Positions 43,865 to 53,468 of a stretch of 64,000 nt of DNA are shown here, in pieces (the stretch's first letter is position 1; each line of letters begins with the position of its first letter). Location: contig NZ_FOJM01000006.1 of the NCBI RefSeq assembly GCF_900111825.1, positions 220,506-284,505 on the forward strand, given 5' to 3'. Origin of the DNA: Pedobacter suwonensis (GTDB lineage Bacteria; Bacteroidota; Bacteroidia; Sphingobacteriales; Sphingobacteriaceae). Both the position numbers and the translations under genes were made by a program. The notes below the pieces were generated by a model. It had not been told where the DNA came from, searched no databases, and worked only from the letters and a program-made list of their open reading frames with translations.

Positions 43865-45064
43865 TTAAAGAGATAGATAACAATTCATCAATTGCTGTGT
43901 AACCACAGAACTATTGAATTTTTGAACAAATTCCAACCCCTTTTCTTTCATTTCTTTTTGAAGTTGAGGATTTTCTATAATTTGATTAATGGCTTTTGCT
44001 AATCCTGTTGCATCATTTGGCGAAACATACAGACTATTGGGACCACCCGCTTCTTCCAGGCATGAGCCTGTTGCTGCAACAACTGGAACACCAGAGTAAA
44101 GGGCCTCAATAATTGGGATACCAAAACCTTCGTAAAAAGAAGGGTAAACAAAAACGTTGGCCATTTGGTAGATACCAGGCAAGTCGGTAAAAGGAATGTT
44201 TTTTAAAAATAAGACACGGTTTTTCAGACCTAGTTTTTCTATTTCTTTCTCAATGCTGTTAAAATAGGCAGTTTGTTTCCCTATCACTACCAATTTATAT
44301 TCTTCATTAACTTCTTTTAAAGCCTGGACAACCAGTTTTAGATTTTTACGCTCTTCAATGGTGCCAACATTCAGCAGGTATTTATCGGGTAGTTTATAGG
44401 TTGCCTTAATCCTGCTTAATTTTTCTTTTGGAAACGCTGTTTTAAAACTATCATCGCAGCTCTGGTAAATCACTTCAATCTTTTCAGGGTTAATCCCGTA
44501 CAGATTGATAATATCTTCCTTTGTTTTTTCGCTGATGGCGATAATTTTATCGGCGCGTTTGCATGCAGATTTACTTTTCCATTCGTATAATTTCCGGTCG
44601 ATCAATTTATAATACTGTGGAAAGCGAAGAAAAATTAAATCATGTATGGTTACGATGGATTTAATCCTGGTGTGCTGGATGGCCAATGGAATTTCATGAC
44701 TAAGACCATGAAAAATCTGGCATTCGTCTTGGGTTAAATCTTTTAGAATATTTAACGCCCGCCATAAAAAAGGCCCGCTTTTAGGAAGCTTTAATTTGAT
44801 GTTTTCCTTTTCAAAAAAAGCATCTATCTGTCTGGCGGATTTTACTTTTGGTGCATAAACCAAATACTCGTGTTCAGGAAACTGATCCGCAAGATGCTCA
44901 ATTAAAGAACGGCTGTAATTACCAAGTCCGGTTAAGTTATTGGCAGCACGCTTGCCGTCAAACCCTATTTTAAGCTTAAAGTTTAAAGCCGAAAGACCAA
45001 AGCTTGATTGATCAAGTTCAGTACTATCGGCCTTTTGATTTTTAGTTTCGCTTTCAGCTTTCAC
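43865..45064 (-). CDS. Glycosyltransferase family 4 (GT-B) protein
   Basis: A 399-residue nucleotide-sugar-dependent glycosyltransferase. The conserved part starts at about residue 32 (KIGFDGKRAANNLTGLGNYSRSLI) and includes a C-terminal Rossmann domain with KYLLNVGTIEERKNLKLVVQAL, VFVYPSFYEGFGIPIIEALYSGVPVVAA and the EX7E-type Glu pair. Residues 1-31 are encoded by an AAAGCTGAAAGC-type low-complexity inverted repeat and show no conservation pattern. The frame begins with GTG at 45064; no in-frame ATG exists before the conserved start. Acceptor unknown. Upstream gene dapD ends 15 bp away. Confidence 0.88.
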   Translation of the reverse strand: MKAESETKNQKADSTELDQSSFGLSALNFKLKIGFDGKRAANNLTGLGNYSRSLIEHLADQFPEHEYLVYAPKVKSARQIDAFFEKENIKLKLPKSGPFLWRALNILKDLTQDECQIFHGLSHEIPLAIQHTRIKSIVTIHDLIFLRFPQYYKLIDRKLYEWKSKSACKRADKIIAISEKTKEDIINLYGINPEKIEVIYQSCDDSFKTAFPKEKLSRIKATYKLPDKYLLNVGTIEERKNLKLVVQALKEVNEEYKLVVIGKQTAYFNSIEKEIEKLGLKNRVLFLKNIPFTDLPGIYQMANVFVYPSFYEGFGIPIIEALYSGVPVVAATGSCLEEAGGPNSLYVSPNDATGLAKAINQIIENPQLQKEMKEKGLEFVQKFNSSVVTQQLMNCYLSL

Positions 45065-45080
45065 CTTTTTGCTTTCAGCT
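44990..45080. repeat. AAAGCTGAAAGC low-complexity inverted repeat overlapping a gene start
   Basis: On the minus strand GAAAGCTGAAAGC words are followed by CTTTCGGCTTTAAACTTTAAG words, able to fold back with one wobble. It runs through the first 30 codons of the glycosyltransferase. Confidence 0.7.
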
Positions 45081-45898
45081 TAAACCGCTACATTATTTTC
45101 TCTCAACGCATCGTTAAGTGAAGTTTTCTTATCTGTACTTTCTTTACGTTTACCGATAATTAAAGCACAGGGAACCTGAAATTCGCCAGCTGGGAATTTT
45201 TTAGTATAACTTCCTGGTATTACCACTGAACGAGCCGGAACAATACCTTTATATTCAACAGGGGTTGGGCCGGTAACATCAATAATTTTGGTCGATGCTG
45301 TTAAAACCACATTGGCACCAAGAACGGCTTCTCTTTCTACTTTAACACCTTCTACAACAATAGCCCTTGAGCCTAAAAAGGCATCATCTTCAATAATAAC
45401 GGGAGCAGCTTGTACAGGCTCTAAAACACCACCAATACCTACACCACCACTTAAATGTACACGTTTACCAATTTGTGCGCAAGAACCCACGGTAGCCCAG
45501 GTATCAACCATGGTACCTTCGTCAACATAAGCGCCAATATTTACATACGATGGCATCATGATTACACCTTTTGCCAAAAACGAACCATAACGTGCGCTTG
45601 CCATAGGCACCACACGAACACCAGTTGTTTTGTAATCGGTTTTTAATTCCATTTTATCATGGTAAACAAACGGACCGCTTTTAATTTCCTTCATTTCGCG
45701 GATCGGGAAATATAAAATTACTGCCTTTTTTACCCATTCATTAATGCCCCAAGAATTTAAAACTGGTTCAGCTACACGGATTTCGCCCTTATCTAAACCT
45801 TGAATTACCGTTTCAATGGCTTCGCAATAGTTGCTATATTGTAAAAGTGTTCTGTCTTCCCAAGCGGCTTCAATTAATTTCTTTAAATCTGAATACAT
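45080..45898 (-). CDS. dapD: 2,3,4,5-tetrahydropyridine-2,6-dicarboxylate N-succinyltransferase
   Basis: A 272-residue lysine/diaminopimelate-pathway enzyme that transfers succinyl from succinyl-CoA. The N-terminal helical domain (LKKLIEAAWEDRTLLQYSNYCEAIETVI) is followed by the left-handed beta-helix hexapeptide repeats (YVDEGTMVDTWATVGSCAQIGKRVHLSGGVGIGGVLEPVQAAPVIIEDDAFLGSRAIVVEGVKV). Usual length. On its strand the promoter region is short and AT-rich. Confidence 0.97.
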   Translation of the reverse strand: MYSDLKKLIEAAWEDRTLLQYSNYCEAIETVIQGLDKGEIRVAEPVLNSWGINEWVKKAVILYFPIREMKEIKSGPFVYHDKMELKTDYKTTGVRVVPMASARYGSFLAKGVIMMPSYVNIGAYVDEGTMVDTWATVGSCAQIGKRVHLSGGVGIGGVLEPVQAAPVIIEDDAFLGSRAIVVEGVKVEREAVLGANVVLTASTKIIDVTGPTPVEYKGIVPARSVVIPGSYTKKFPAGEFQVPCALIIGKRKESTDKKTSLNDALRENNVAV

Positions 45899-46067
45899 GA
45901 TGTTTTTTAATTTTACGCAAAATAAATCAATTTTTGTTTATTAAAGGGTTTATTGTATAAATTGTTTTGTTCCTGGGTTAACTGGTTGATTATTTCAATC
46001 GGTTAACTGTTGAAAGCCGTATCTACAATTAATCGATTAAGCAGTTTATACAGTTAACCTAATTACG

Positions 46068-46075
46068 TATTTTTG
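46068..46075 (+). promoter_or_regulatory. -7 box directly before the S4-domain gene
   Basis: TATTTTTG ends 7 bp before the ATG at 46083. A start site at the usual 5-7 nt distance would give an almost leaderless mRNA. Confidence 0.65.
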
Positions 46076-46082
46076 TATTTTT

Positions 46083-46481
46083 ATGACAGAGACAGAAAAA
46101 CTTCGGATAGATAAATATTTATGGGCAATCAGGCTGTTTAAAACAAGGAGCCTGGCTACCGATGCCTGTAAAGCGGGTAGGGTGAAACTCAAGGGGCAGA
46201 ATATTAAACCCTCGGCTATTGTGAAAGTTGGCGACGTTTACCAGGTTTCAAAAGGCATTGAGAAAAAAATTATAGAGGTGGTTGAACTCTCGTATAACAG
46301 AACAGATTCGCCAACCGCCTTAACCAAATATAAAGATCTTACTCCGCCAGAAGAAACGCATGCTTTTAAATCAGCTTTTCATGCACCAACACTTAAACGC
46401 GATCGGGGAACAGGACGTCCAACTAAGAAAGACAGAAGGGAAACAGATGATTTATTGGATGGGATGTTTGATGAAGAGTAG
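46083..46481 (+). CDS. S4-domain RNA-binding protein (Hsp15/HslR-like)
   Basis: A 132-residue protein with an N-terminal S4 domain (RIDKYLWAIRLFKTRSLATDACKAGRVKLKGQNIKPSAIVKVGDVY). Hsp15, of this family, binds 50S subunits carrying stalled nascent chains and helps recycle them. The C-terminal tail is basic (RDRGTGRPTKKDRRETDD). The size and tail match Hsp15. The mRNA appears to have hardly any leader. Confidence 0.9.
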   Translation: MTETEKLRIDKYLWAIRLFKTRSLATDACKAGRVKLKGQNIKPSAIVKVGDVYQVSKGIEKKIIEVVELSYNRTDSPTALTKYKDLTPPEETHAFKSAFHAPTLKRDRGTGRPTKKDRRETDDLLDGMFDEE

Positions 46482-47255
46482 TTAGTTTCCAGTTTTCAGT
46501 TTACGGTTTTCAGTTTCTTCTGAACTGGAAATTGCGTACTGCAAACTGAAATACCTCATTCTGTAACTCATCATGGCTGTCTTACCTAATTTCTCAATTA
46601 ATTTATAATTGGCAATAGCGCCAACCGCTGCGCCCACAAAAGGGAGCATCTGGGCCAGTTTAGCCAGATCGATGTAATCACGATACTGTTGCTGAAAAGT
46701 GAGCCAGTCAAATTCATCAATATTGGTCGGCAATAAATGCGCTTGTTCATCCCAGGACAGCATTTTTCTGAAAACATGCTGACTTTCTTCTTTACTTGAA
46801 AAGGCCAGTTGAAAGATGTGTAGAATATATAAACGTTCGCGGTAATCTTTAACATCATATCCGTAAACTGCCGCTATATCGAAAAGCATTTTCATTTTGA
46901 TGCCCAATAACAACGGGAAATCAGCCAGGCTCATTAAAAAACCACCCGCACCTGTAATTCCACCTTCTGCAGCCCCTGTTTTTTTATAATTTTCGACCTT
47001 TTGCTTAATTAATGCTTCCCGGTGCATCAAAGTCAAATCGGTAATGGGTTTCGAAGTGGTAAAGGTAGAACCAAAAAGTACCGCCTTAACCATTTGTTTT
47101 ATGGCTGAGGTTATGGCATCATGAACCTTATCGGGTATATAGCTGTTTATTTTCTTTTGAACTTTATCAGTCACCTTGTTTAATAGTGAAGGTTGTTGCA
47201 AAGTTTTAAACTTCCAGAAATCCAGTTCACTCTTTATTTTTTGTTCGTAGGTCAT
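46482..47255 (-). CDS. EcsC-family protein
   Basis: A 257-residue EcsC-like protein (YEQKIKSELDFWKFKTLQQPSLLNKVTDKVQKKINSYIPDKVHDAI ... GAAEGGITGAGGFLMSLADFPLLLGIKMKMLFDIAAVYGYD). The Gly-rich GGITGAGGF-ADFPLLL segment is the family's hallmark and may be membrane associated. ATG 47255 (MTYEQ) is preferred over 47267. The final residues SSEETENRKLKTGN are encoded by a CAGTTTTCAGTTT repeat (46486-46546), so the native C-terminus may have been extended by it. Function poorly known. Confidence 0.88.
   Translation of the reverse strand: MTYEQKIKSELDFWKFKTLQQPSLLNKVTDKVQKKINSYIPDKVHDAITSAIKQMVKAVLFGSTFTTSKPITDLTLMHREALIKQKVENYKKTGAAEGGITGAGGFLMSLADFPLLLGIKMKMLFDIAAVYGYDVKDYRERLYILHIFQLAFSSKEESQHVFRKMLSWDEQAHLLPTNIDEFDWLTFQQQYRDYIDLAKLAQMLPFVGAAVGAIANYKLIEKLGKTAMMSYRMRYFSLQYAISSSEETENRKLKTGN
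46486..46546. repeat. CAGTTTTCAGTTTACGG low-complexity inverted repeat
   Basis: Repeated CAGTTTTCAGTTT words are followed by CTGAACTGGAAATTG and CTGCAAACTGAAA, giving an imperfect fold-back. It provides the last coding codons and the stop region of the EcsC gene. Confidence 0.7.
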
Positions 47256-47318
47256 GATTATGTTCACACAATAATTATTCCTTAAAATTTAACAAAAAAT
47301 AACTAGGAAAAATGGCGA

Positions 47319-47340
47319 ATAAACTATATATTTAGTTTAT
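47319..47340. promoter_or_regulatory. Perfect dyad upstream of the TlpA-like gene
   Basis: ATAAACTA, TATATT, TAGTTTAT: an 8-bp-arm palindrome ending 25 bp before the start codon, suited to a dimeric repressor or activator. Confidence 0.5.
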
Positions 47341-47365
47341 CTAATTAAAACCTAATCCTTTCATT

Positions 47366-49288
47366 ATGAAAACCTTAAAATTGTTCTGTTTACTGGTGTT
47401 GGCTGCGGGAGCGGTTAATGCTCAGGGGGTAAAATTTTCTGCTGTTCAACCAGCTGCAGGAAGTACCGTTAAATTTACCTACGATCCAAAAGGAACTAAC
47501 CTGGAAAACCTGGCCGATGTAAAATGTACCGGTTATACTTTTTTTAGTACAACTAATCCAAAAAGTAAGAAAGTTGAACTGGTAAAAGAAGGGACGGTTT
47601 ACAAAGGGGAGATTTCAACTCCGGATAGCGTTACTGTGGTTGGCCTTTCCTTTTCTGTTGGCGACCAGAAAGATGAAGCGCCGGCCGGTTACGTCATTGA
47701 ATTTACCAAGGGTGGAAAAGTACCTGCTGAGGCGTATCTTAACGAAGCCTTTTTATATGGATTAGCCGGAAATTATTATCTGGGACTTACCATTGATCCT
47801 GAAAAGGCAGTATCATTATACAATCAGGCATTTGCGCTAAAGCCAGGGTTGAAAAAGAAAAACCTGCAGCAATACCTTTCGCTAGAGTATAAAGCAGATA
47901 AAGATAAGGGAACAAAGCTCATCAACGAGAACATTTCGGCGTTGTCTAAACTAAAAGAACCTAAAGAAGAAGATTTGAGCACTGTAATCGGACTATATTC
48001 GCTGCTAAAGAAGAAAACACAGGCCGATTCAGTTAAAGGGATTGTGCTCAAGAAATATCCAAACGGGAACTATGCCTGGAATGATGGAATGAATACACTT
48101 TACGGTACAAAAGATTTTGCTGTGCAAATAAAGAAAGCGGAAGAACTGATAGCAGGATTTAAACTCGATCAAAACAAAAAGGCTGATGTGGGCAAACTAA
48201 ATGCTGTTTATGGCATGATGGCAAATAGCGCGGTAAAAGCCAAAGATCTGGATAAGTTTCAATATTATGCGGGTAAAGTAACTGATAAAATGACAAGGGC
48301 AAGTCTCTATAATAATTTTGCCTGGCCAGCTGCCGAAAAAAAGGAAAATATAGATTTAGCCTTAAAGCTTTCCAGGCAATCGCTCGATCTTATAGAAGCA
48401 TCAAGAAGTGATGAGCTGCCAAAATATTACAATACTAAAGAAGATTATCTCAAATATTTAGATGGTGCTTATGGCATGTATGCTGATACCTATGCATTAT
48501 TGCTTTATCATCAGGGCAAATTTAAGGAAGCATTGGCTGCACAGGAAAAAGCTTTACCGATGTATGCTAGTGTTCCGCCAGATGTTTCTGAGCGTTATGT
48601 TACCTACCTGATTAAAGATGGGCAGAACAATAAAGCCTATACAGAGGCGGAAAAACTCATCAAAGATGGTAAAGCAACCGATTCGTTAAAAGCTGATTTT
48701 AAGAGGCTTTACACCACTTTAAAGAAAGAAGGTACTTACGAAACGTATATCGCCAGTCTGGAAAAAGCAGCTTTAGAAAAAGAAAGAGCGGAGTGGACCA
48801 AAAAAATGATCAATATCCCTGCACCCGCATTTTCACTGATGAATTTAAAAGGTGAAAAGGTTAGCCTGGCCAGCTTAAAAGGTAAAATAGTGATTTTGGA
48901 TTACTGGGCAACCTGGTGTGGCCCATGTGTAGCTTCTTTTCCCGGTATGCAAAAAGCCATGGCGAAATATTCAGCCAACCCCAATGTGGTATTCCTGTTT
49001 GTAAACACCTGGCAAAATGAGGATAACAGGGAGAAAGTGGTTACCGATTTTATTGCTGAAAAGAAATACAATTTTAATGTGCTTTACGATACCAAAAACG
49101 CTAAAGATCCCTCAAAATTCGATGTTGTAAGTGCTTATAAGGTGGATGGAATCCCTACTAAATTTGTGATAGACGGCGATGGTAACATCAGGTTTAAAGC
49201 CGTGGGTTTCTCAGGAACTGATGATGGTGTAATGAAAGAGATAGATGCTATGGTGGGGTTATTGGCTTCTAAAGAATCGGGTAAATAA
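47366..49288 (+). CDS. Secreted TlpA/AhpC-type thioredoxin with TPR-like middle
   Basis: A 640-residue periplasmic protein: signal peptide (KTLKLFCLLVLAAGAVNAQ), a beta-rich N-domain to about 130, a helical TPR-like region of alternating helices (about 150-470), and a C-terminal thioredoxin-fold domain (MINIPAPAFSLMNLKGEKVSLASLKGKIVILDYWATWCGPCVASFPGMQKAM) with the CGPC active site near residue 520. It probably reduces or isomerises disulfides on envelope proteins, with the TPR part as a docking surface (inference). A dyad lies upstream of the start. Confidence 0.9.
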   Translation: MKTLKLFCLLVLAAGAVNAQGVKFSAVQPAAGSTVKFTYDPKGTNLENLADVKCTGYTFFSTTNPKSKKVELVKEGTVYKGEISTPDSVTVVGLSFSVGDQKDEAPAGYVIEFTKGGKVPAEAYLNEAFLYGLAGNYYLGLTIDPEKAVSLYNQAFALKPGLKKKNLQQYLSLEYKADKDKGTKLINENISALSKLKEPKEEDLSTVIGLYSLLKKKTQADSVKGIVLKKYPNGNYAWNDGMNTLYGTKDFAVQIKKAEELIAGFKLDQNKKADVGKLNAVYGMMANSAVKAKDLDKFQYYAGKVTDKMTRASLYNNFAWPAAEKKENIDLALKLSRQSLDLIEASRSDELPKYYNTKEDYLKYLDGAYGMYADTYALLLYHQGKFKEALAAQEKALPMYASVPPDVSERYVTYLIKDGQNNKAYTEAEKLIKDGKATDSLKADFKRLYTTLKKEGTYETYIASLEKAALEKERAEWTKKMINIPAPAFSLMNLKGEKVSLASLKGKIVILDYWATWCGPCVASFPGMQKAMAKYSANPNVVFLFVNTWQNEDNREKVVTDFIAEKKYNFNVLYDTKNAKDPSKFDVVSAYKVDGIPTKFVIDGDGNIRFKAVGFSGTDDGVMKEIDAMVGLLASKESGK

Positions 49289-49335
49289 ACTTCAGTTTAC
49301 AACAAAGGTGCTGAGTGATCGGCACCTTTCGTAGT

Positions 49336-49812
49336 TTAATAATTAATCCGCATCTGCGATGTTTCCCATAGCTTAAATGCCGACAACGCTTCATCGCGCA
49401 TCAACTGGATTACAGGCAGGCTTCTGTTTTCCATTGGTTTGTCAAGCTCATCATAAATGAATTTGTCGCTAAAACCAATATGCTCAGCATCTGATTTGGT
49501 ATTTGCGTAATATATGGTATCAATTTTTGCCCAGTAAATAGCCCCCAAACACATCGGACAAGGCTCGCAGCTGGTGTAGATTACACATCCACTTAAATCG
49601 AAAGTATTTAATTCGGTACAGGCCAGTCTGATGGCCGAAACCTCTGCATGTGCCGTCGGATCGTTGGTTAAAGTAACCTTGTTAGCTGATTTAGCAATGA
49701 GTTGTCCATCTTTTACCACTACCGCGCCAAATGGTCCGCCAATGCACTCGCTTACATTTTGTACCGATAGGTCGATGGCCATCTGCATGTATTCCTGATG
49801 TTGTTTTTCCAT
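49336..49812 (-). CDS. Nucleoside/nucleobase deaminase (guanine deaminase-like)
   Basis: A 158-residue zinc deaminase of the CDA superfamily. Motifs: TAHAEVSAIRLA (HAE) and TSCEPCPMCLGAIYWA (PCxxC), with the zinc ligands all present. Residues after it (IDTIYYANTKSDAEHIGFSDKFIYDEL) resemble the guanine deaminase GuaD more than TadA. The ATG at 49812 (MEKQHQEYMQMAIDLS) is preferred over 49854. Substrate cannot be fixed by eye. Confidence 0.9.
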   Translation of the reverse strand: MEKQHQEYMQMAIDLSVQNVSECIGGPFGAVVVKDGQLIAKSANKVTLTNDPTAHAEVSAIRLACTELNTFDLSGCVIYTSCEPCPMCLGAIYWAKIDTIYYANTKSDAEHIGFSDKFIYDELDKPMENRSLPVIQLMRDEALSAFKLWETSQMRINY

Positions 49813-49862
49813 ATTTATTTTATTTGGGTAAATGGTTTCGGTGCTGATTTTCAATGTAACAC

Positions 49863-49892
49863 AAAAAAAATGCCCCGATTTTGTCGGGGCAT
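49863..49892 (-). terminator. Terminator of the OmpH-like gene
   Basis: On the minus strand ATGCCCCGA and TCGGGGCAT enclose a 5-nt loop and end in eight T. It lies 23 bp past the OmpH-like stop. Confidence 0.9.
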
Positions 49893-49914
49893 CCAGTTTT
49901 CAATGTCTTTTGGT

Positions 49915-50514
49915 TTATTTTTTACTGTATTCTGCATTTAAGCCTTTAATTACTTCTGAAGTCACATCTAAACTTTCATCGGCAAATAAGATGGCACTGT
50001 TACCTTTTGAGTAAGTTAAAACCATTTTATAACCTTTTTCTTTAGCATAACCTTTCAGATAATCAGCTACTTTATCGTAAAGTTTTTCATTTTCGGCAGC
50101 CTGCTCATTCTGTAAAGCGCCACCAGCGTTTTGTTGGTAAGTTTGAAGCTCTTGTTGTTTACGTGCCAAACGTTCTTCAGTACTTTTGCGTTGATCGGCT
50201 GATAATGTTTGTGCCGATTGCTGGTATTGTGCTACCTCTCTCTGAAAAGCCTGACCTTTTGCCTGGATATCTGCCTGAGCACTTTTGCTTTTCCCTTCAA
50301 ATTTTACTTTAAGATCTTTGAAGTATTCATATTTTGTAAGTAACGAGTCGGAGTTTACAAACACAATTTTCTCAGTTGCAGAAACCGGTGCAGTAGTACC
50401 CTCTGTTTTTTTAGGTTCAGTAGTTTTAGTGTCTTTGTTCTGACATGCAGAGAAAGCAGTTATCAAAGTTGCAGTTGCAAGTAAACCAAAGGTTTTAAAG
50501 GTTCTTCTTTCCAT
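49915..50514 (-). CDS. OmpH/Skp-family lipoprotein
   Basis: A 199-residue protein, signal peptide with a lipobox-like TAFSAC, then a Thr/Lys linker, a Skp/OmpH-type core (EKIVFVNSDSLLTKYEYFKDLKVKFEGKSKSAQADIQAKGQAFQREVAQYQQSAQTLSADQRKSTEERLARKQQELQTYQQ) that forms the long tentacle coiled coil, and a closing strand (YKMVLTYSKGNSAILFADESLDVTSEVIKGL). Periplasmic chaperones of this family carry unfolded outer-membrane proteins. A lipid anchor is a difference from E. coli Skp. Confidence 0.9.
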   Translation of the reverse strand: MERRTFKTFGLLATATLITAFSACQNKDTKTTEPKKTEGTTAPVSATEKIVFVNSDSLLTKYEYFKDLKVKFEGKSKSAQADIQAKGQAFQREVAQYQQSAQTLSADQRKSTEERLARKQQELQTYQQNAGGALQNEQAAENEKLYDKVADYLKGYAKEKGYKMVLTYSKGNSAILFADESLDVTSEVIKGLNAEYSKK

Positions 50515-50534
50515 TCTTGTTTAATAAATTTTAG

Positions 50535-50565
50535 CAAACTTATATAAATTAGTTTTGATATGCAA
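50535..50565 (-). promoter_or_regulatory. Promoter of the OmpH-like gene
   Basis: On the minus strand TTG (50563-50565), 20 bp, TAAGTTTG (50535-50542), with the start codon about 20 bp downstream. Confidence 0.75.
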
Positions 50566-51090
50566 TTTAAAGAAAAGCCTATTGTCATCGAAAGGTGTTT
50601 TACGTTTGGCGCGGAGCATCAAGCGTTAATTTTACGCGTTGCTAAGCACCTTGCCGGCCGCTCAAACCAGATAGCGATGATTTGAAAAGCAATACCTTTT
50701 TTTCAAACGGTTGTTTGCCCTGCTGTCCGCTTTATTGCATGCCCGCTTCCATCAGGTTTAGGTGGCGCAGCATATGCTGCTATTGGGGTTGTATGTTGCG
50801 TGGCAAATTGGCAATAGCAAATAATCCTAAGGAAAGAAAACACCAATTGACTATTGACTACTTACGAATCGCCCCTTACGGGATGTTTTTTCTCAAAATG
50901 AAGCTTCTATATTGCGGATGATGCCCGAAAGAAAAATAAATGTTCTTTACCGGCTTTAAGCCCAAACGGAATGGGGGTAAAACCGGGGTCAATAGAAGTA
51001 GAGAGACAACCCTGCTGGTAATACAGGATTTACATTTCAAATCCCTGTTAATTCAATGAAAGAGGCTTTTGCATCAATCTCTTAACAGCC
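50566..51090. other. Intergenic repeat-derived region
   Basis: A 525-bp stretch without a credible gene. 50717-50766 is a diverged, inverted relative of the 290-bp array unit (TGTCCGCTTTATTGCATG, CCGCTTCCATCAGGTTTAGG). The rest holds short inverted words and GC-rich patches (CCGGCCGC, GGGGTAAAACCGGGG) that look like decayed elements. Confidence 0.6.
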
Positions 51091-51096
51091 CAAAAA

Positions 51097-51105
51097 TTAT
51101 CCACA
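51097..51105 (+). other. DnaA box upstream of the gyrB promoter
   Basis: TTATCCACA, a perfect match to the DnaA consensus, lies 26 bp upstream of the gyrB -7 box. It is the only one nearby, so regulation is likelier than an origin. Confidence 0.55.
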
Positions 51106-51131
51106 TATTAGTTTAAGTGGCAAAATTTCCG

Positions 51132-51139
51132 TATTTTTG
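51132..51139 (+). promoter_or_regulatory. gyrB -7 promoter box
   Basis: TATTTTTG, 24 bp before the ATG. A clear -33 element is not seen. Confidence 0.55.
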
Positions 51140-51160
51140 ATACTTATTGTTTTTAATTAA

Positions 51161-53122
<1,962 letters not shown>

Positions 53123-53155
53123 TCCTTAGATCCCCTTCAGGGGACTTTAATATAC

Positions 53156-53191
53156 AAACCCTCTTCAAGTCAAAGCTTGGGAGGGTTTTTT
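53156..53191 (+). terminator. gyrB terminator
   Basis: AACCCTC pairs with GAGGGTT around a long loop, then T residues. Confidence 0.8.
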
Positions 53192-53335
53192 CTTAGCGGG
53201 ATTATCGGAGGCGTCAGTTGTTTCCAGCTGAGGCTGGAGGCATAGTACTGTAAAATGATATCAGCTAAAACTGCCGCAAATTTTCTTATCAATTAAGGGT
53301 GTGTCAGTTAATGTTTGATTATACTACAAAAAAAC
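53192..53335. other. Intergenic stretch after gyrB
   Basis: GC-richer patch with CCAGCTGAGGCTGG-type inverted words (53223-53236), probably a decayed dispersed element. No gene. Confidence 0.5.
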
Positions 53336-53364
53336 AAAGCCATTCATTTTTTGAATGGCTTTTG
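53336..53364. terminator. Bidirectional hairpin terminator
   Basis: AAAGCCATTCA and TGAATGGCTTT around a 5-nt loop with an A-run on the left and T residues on the right. It can end the convergent bestrophin transcript. Confidence 0.8.
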
Positions 53365-53468
53365 TATTATACAACTATCGCAAATGGCCATACTTTATCC
53401 AAAGGAAAACCATTGCGCTTAACTAACCATCTCAGCAAAGAGATTTATTTTAGGCTTCCTGGGGTGAT

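Noticed and set aside
45970-46065. A further TTAAC array between dapD and the S4-domain gene
   Set aside because: The TTAAC words are 17 to 25 bp apart rather than 11, and some form an inverted repeat (GGTTAACTG / CAGTTAACC), so they do not fit the phased pattern.
50682-50921. A short protein upstream of gyrB
   Set aside because: The frame runs through a diverged repeat element and has low-complexity, repeat-like composition.
51097-51105. Chromosomal replication origin next to gyrB
   Set aside because: Only one DnaA box is visible, there is no AT-rich unwinding region with further boxes, and no dnaA or dnaN gene.
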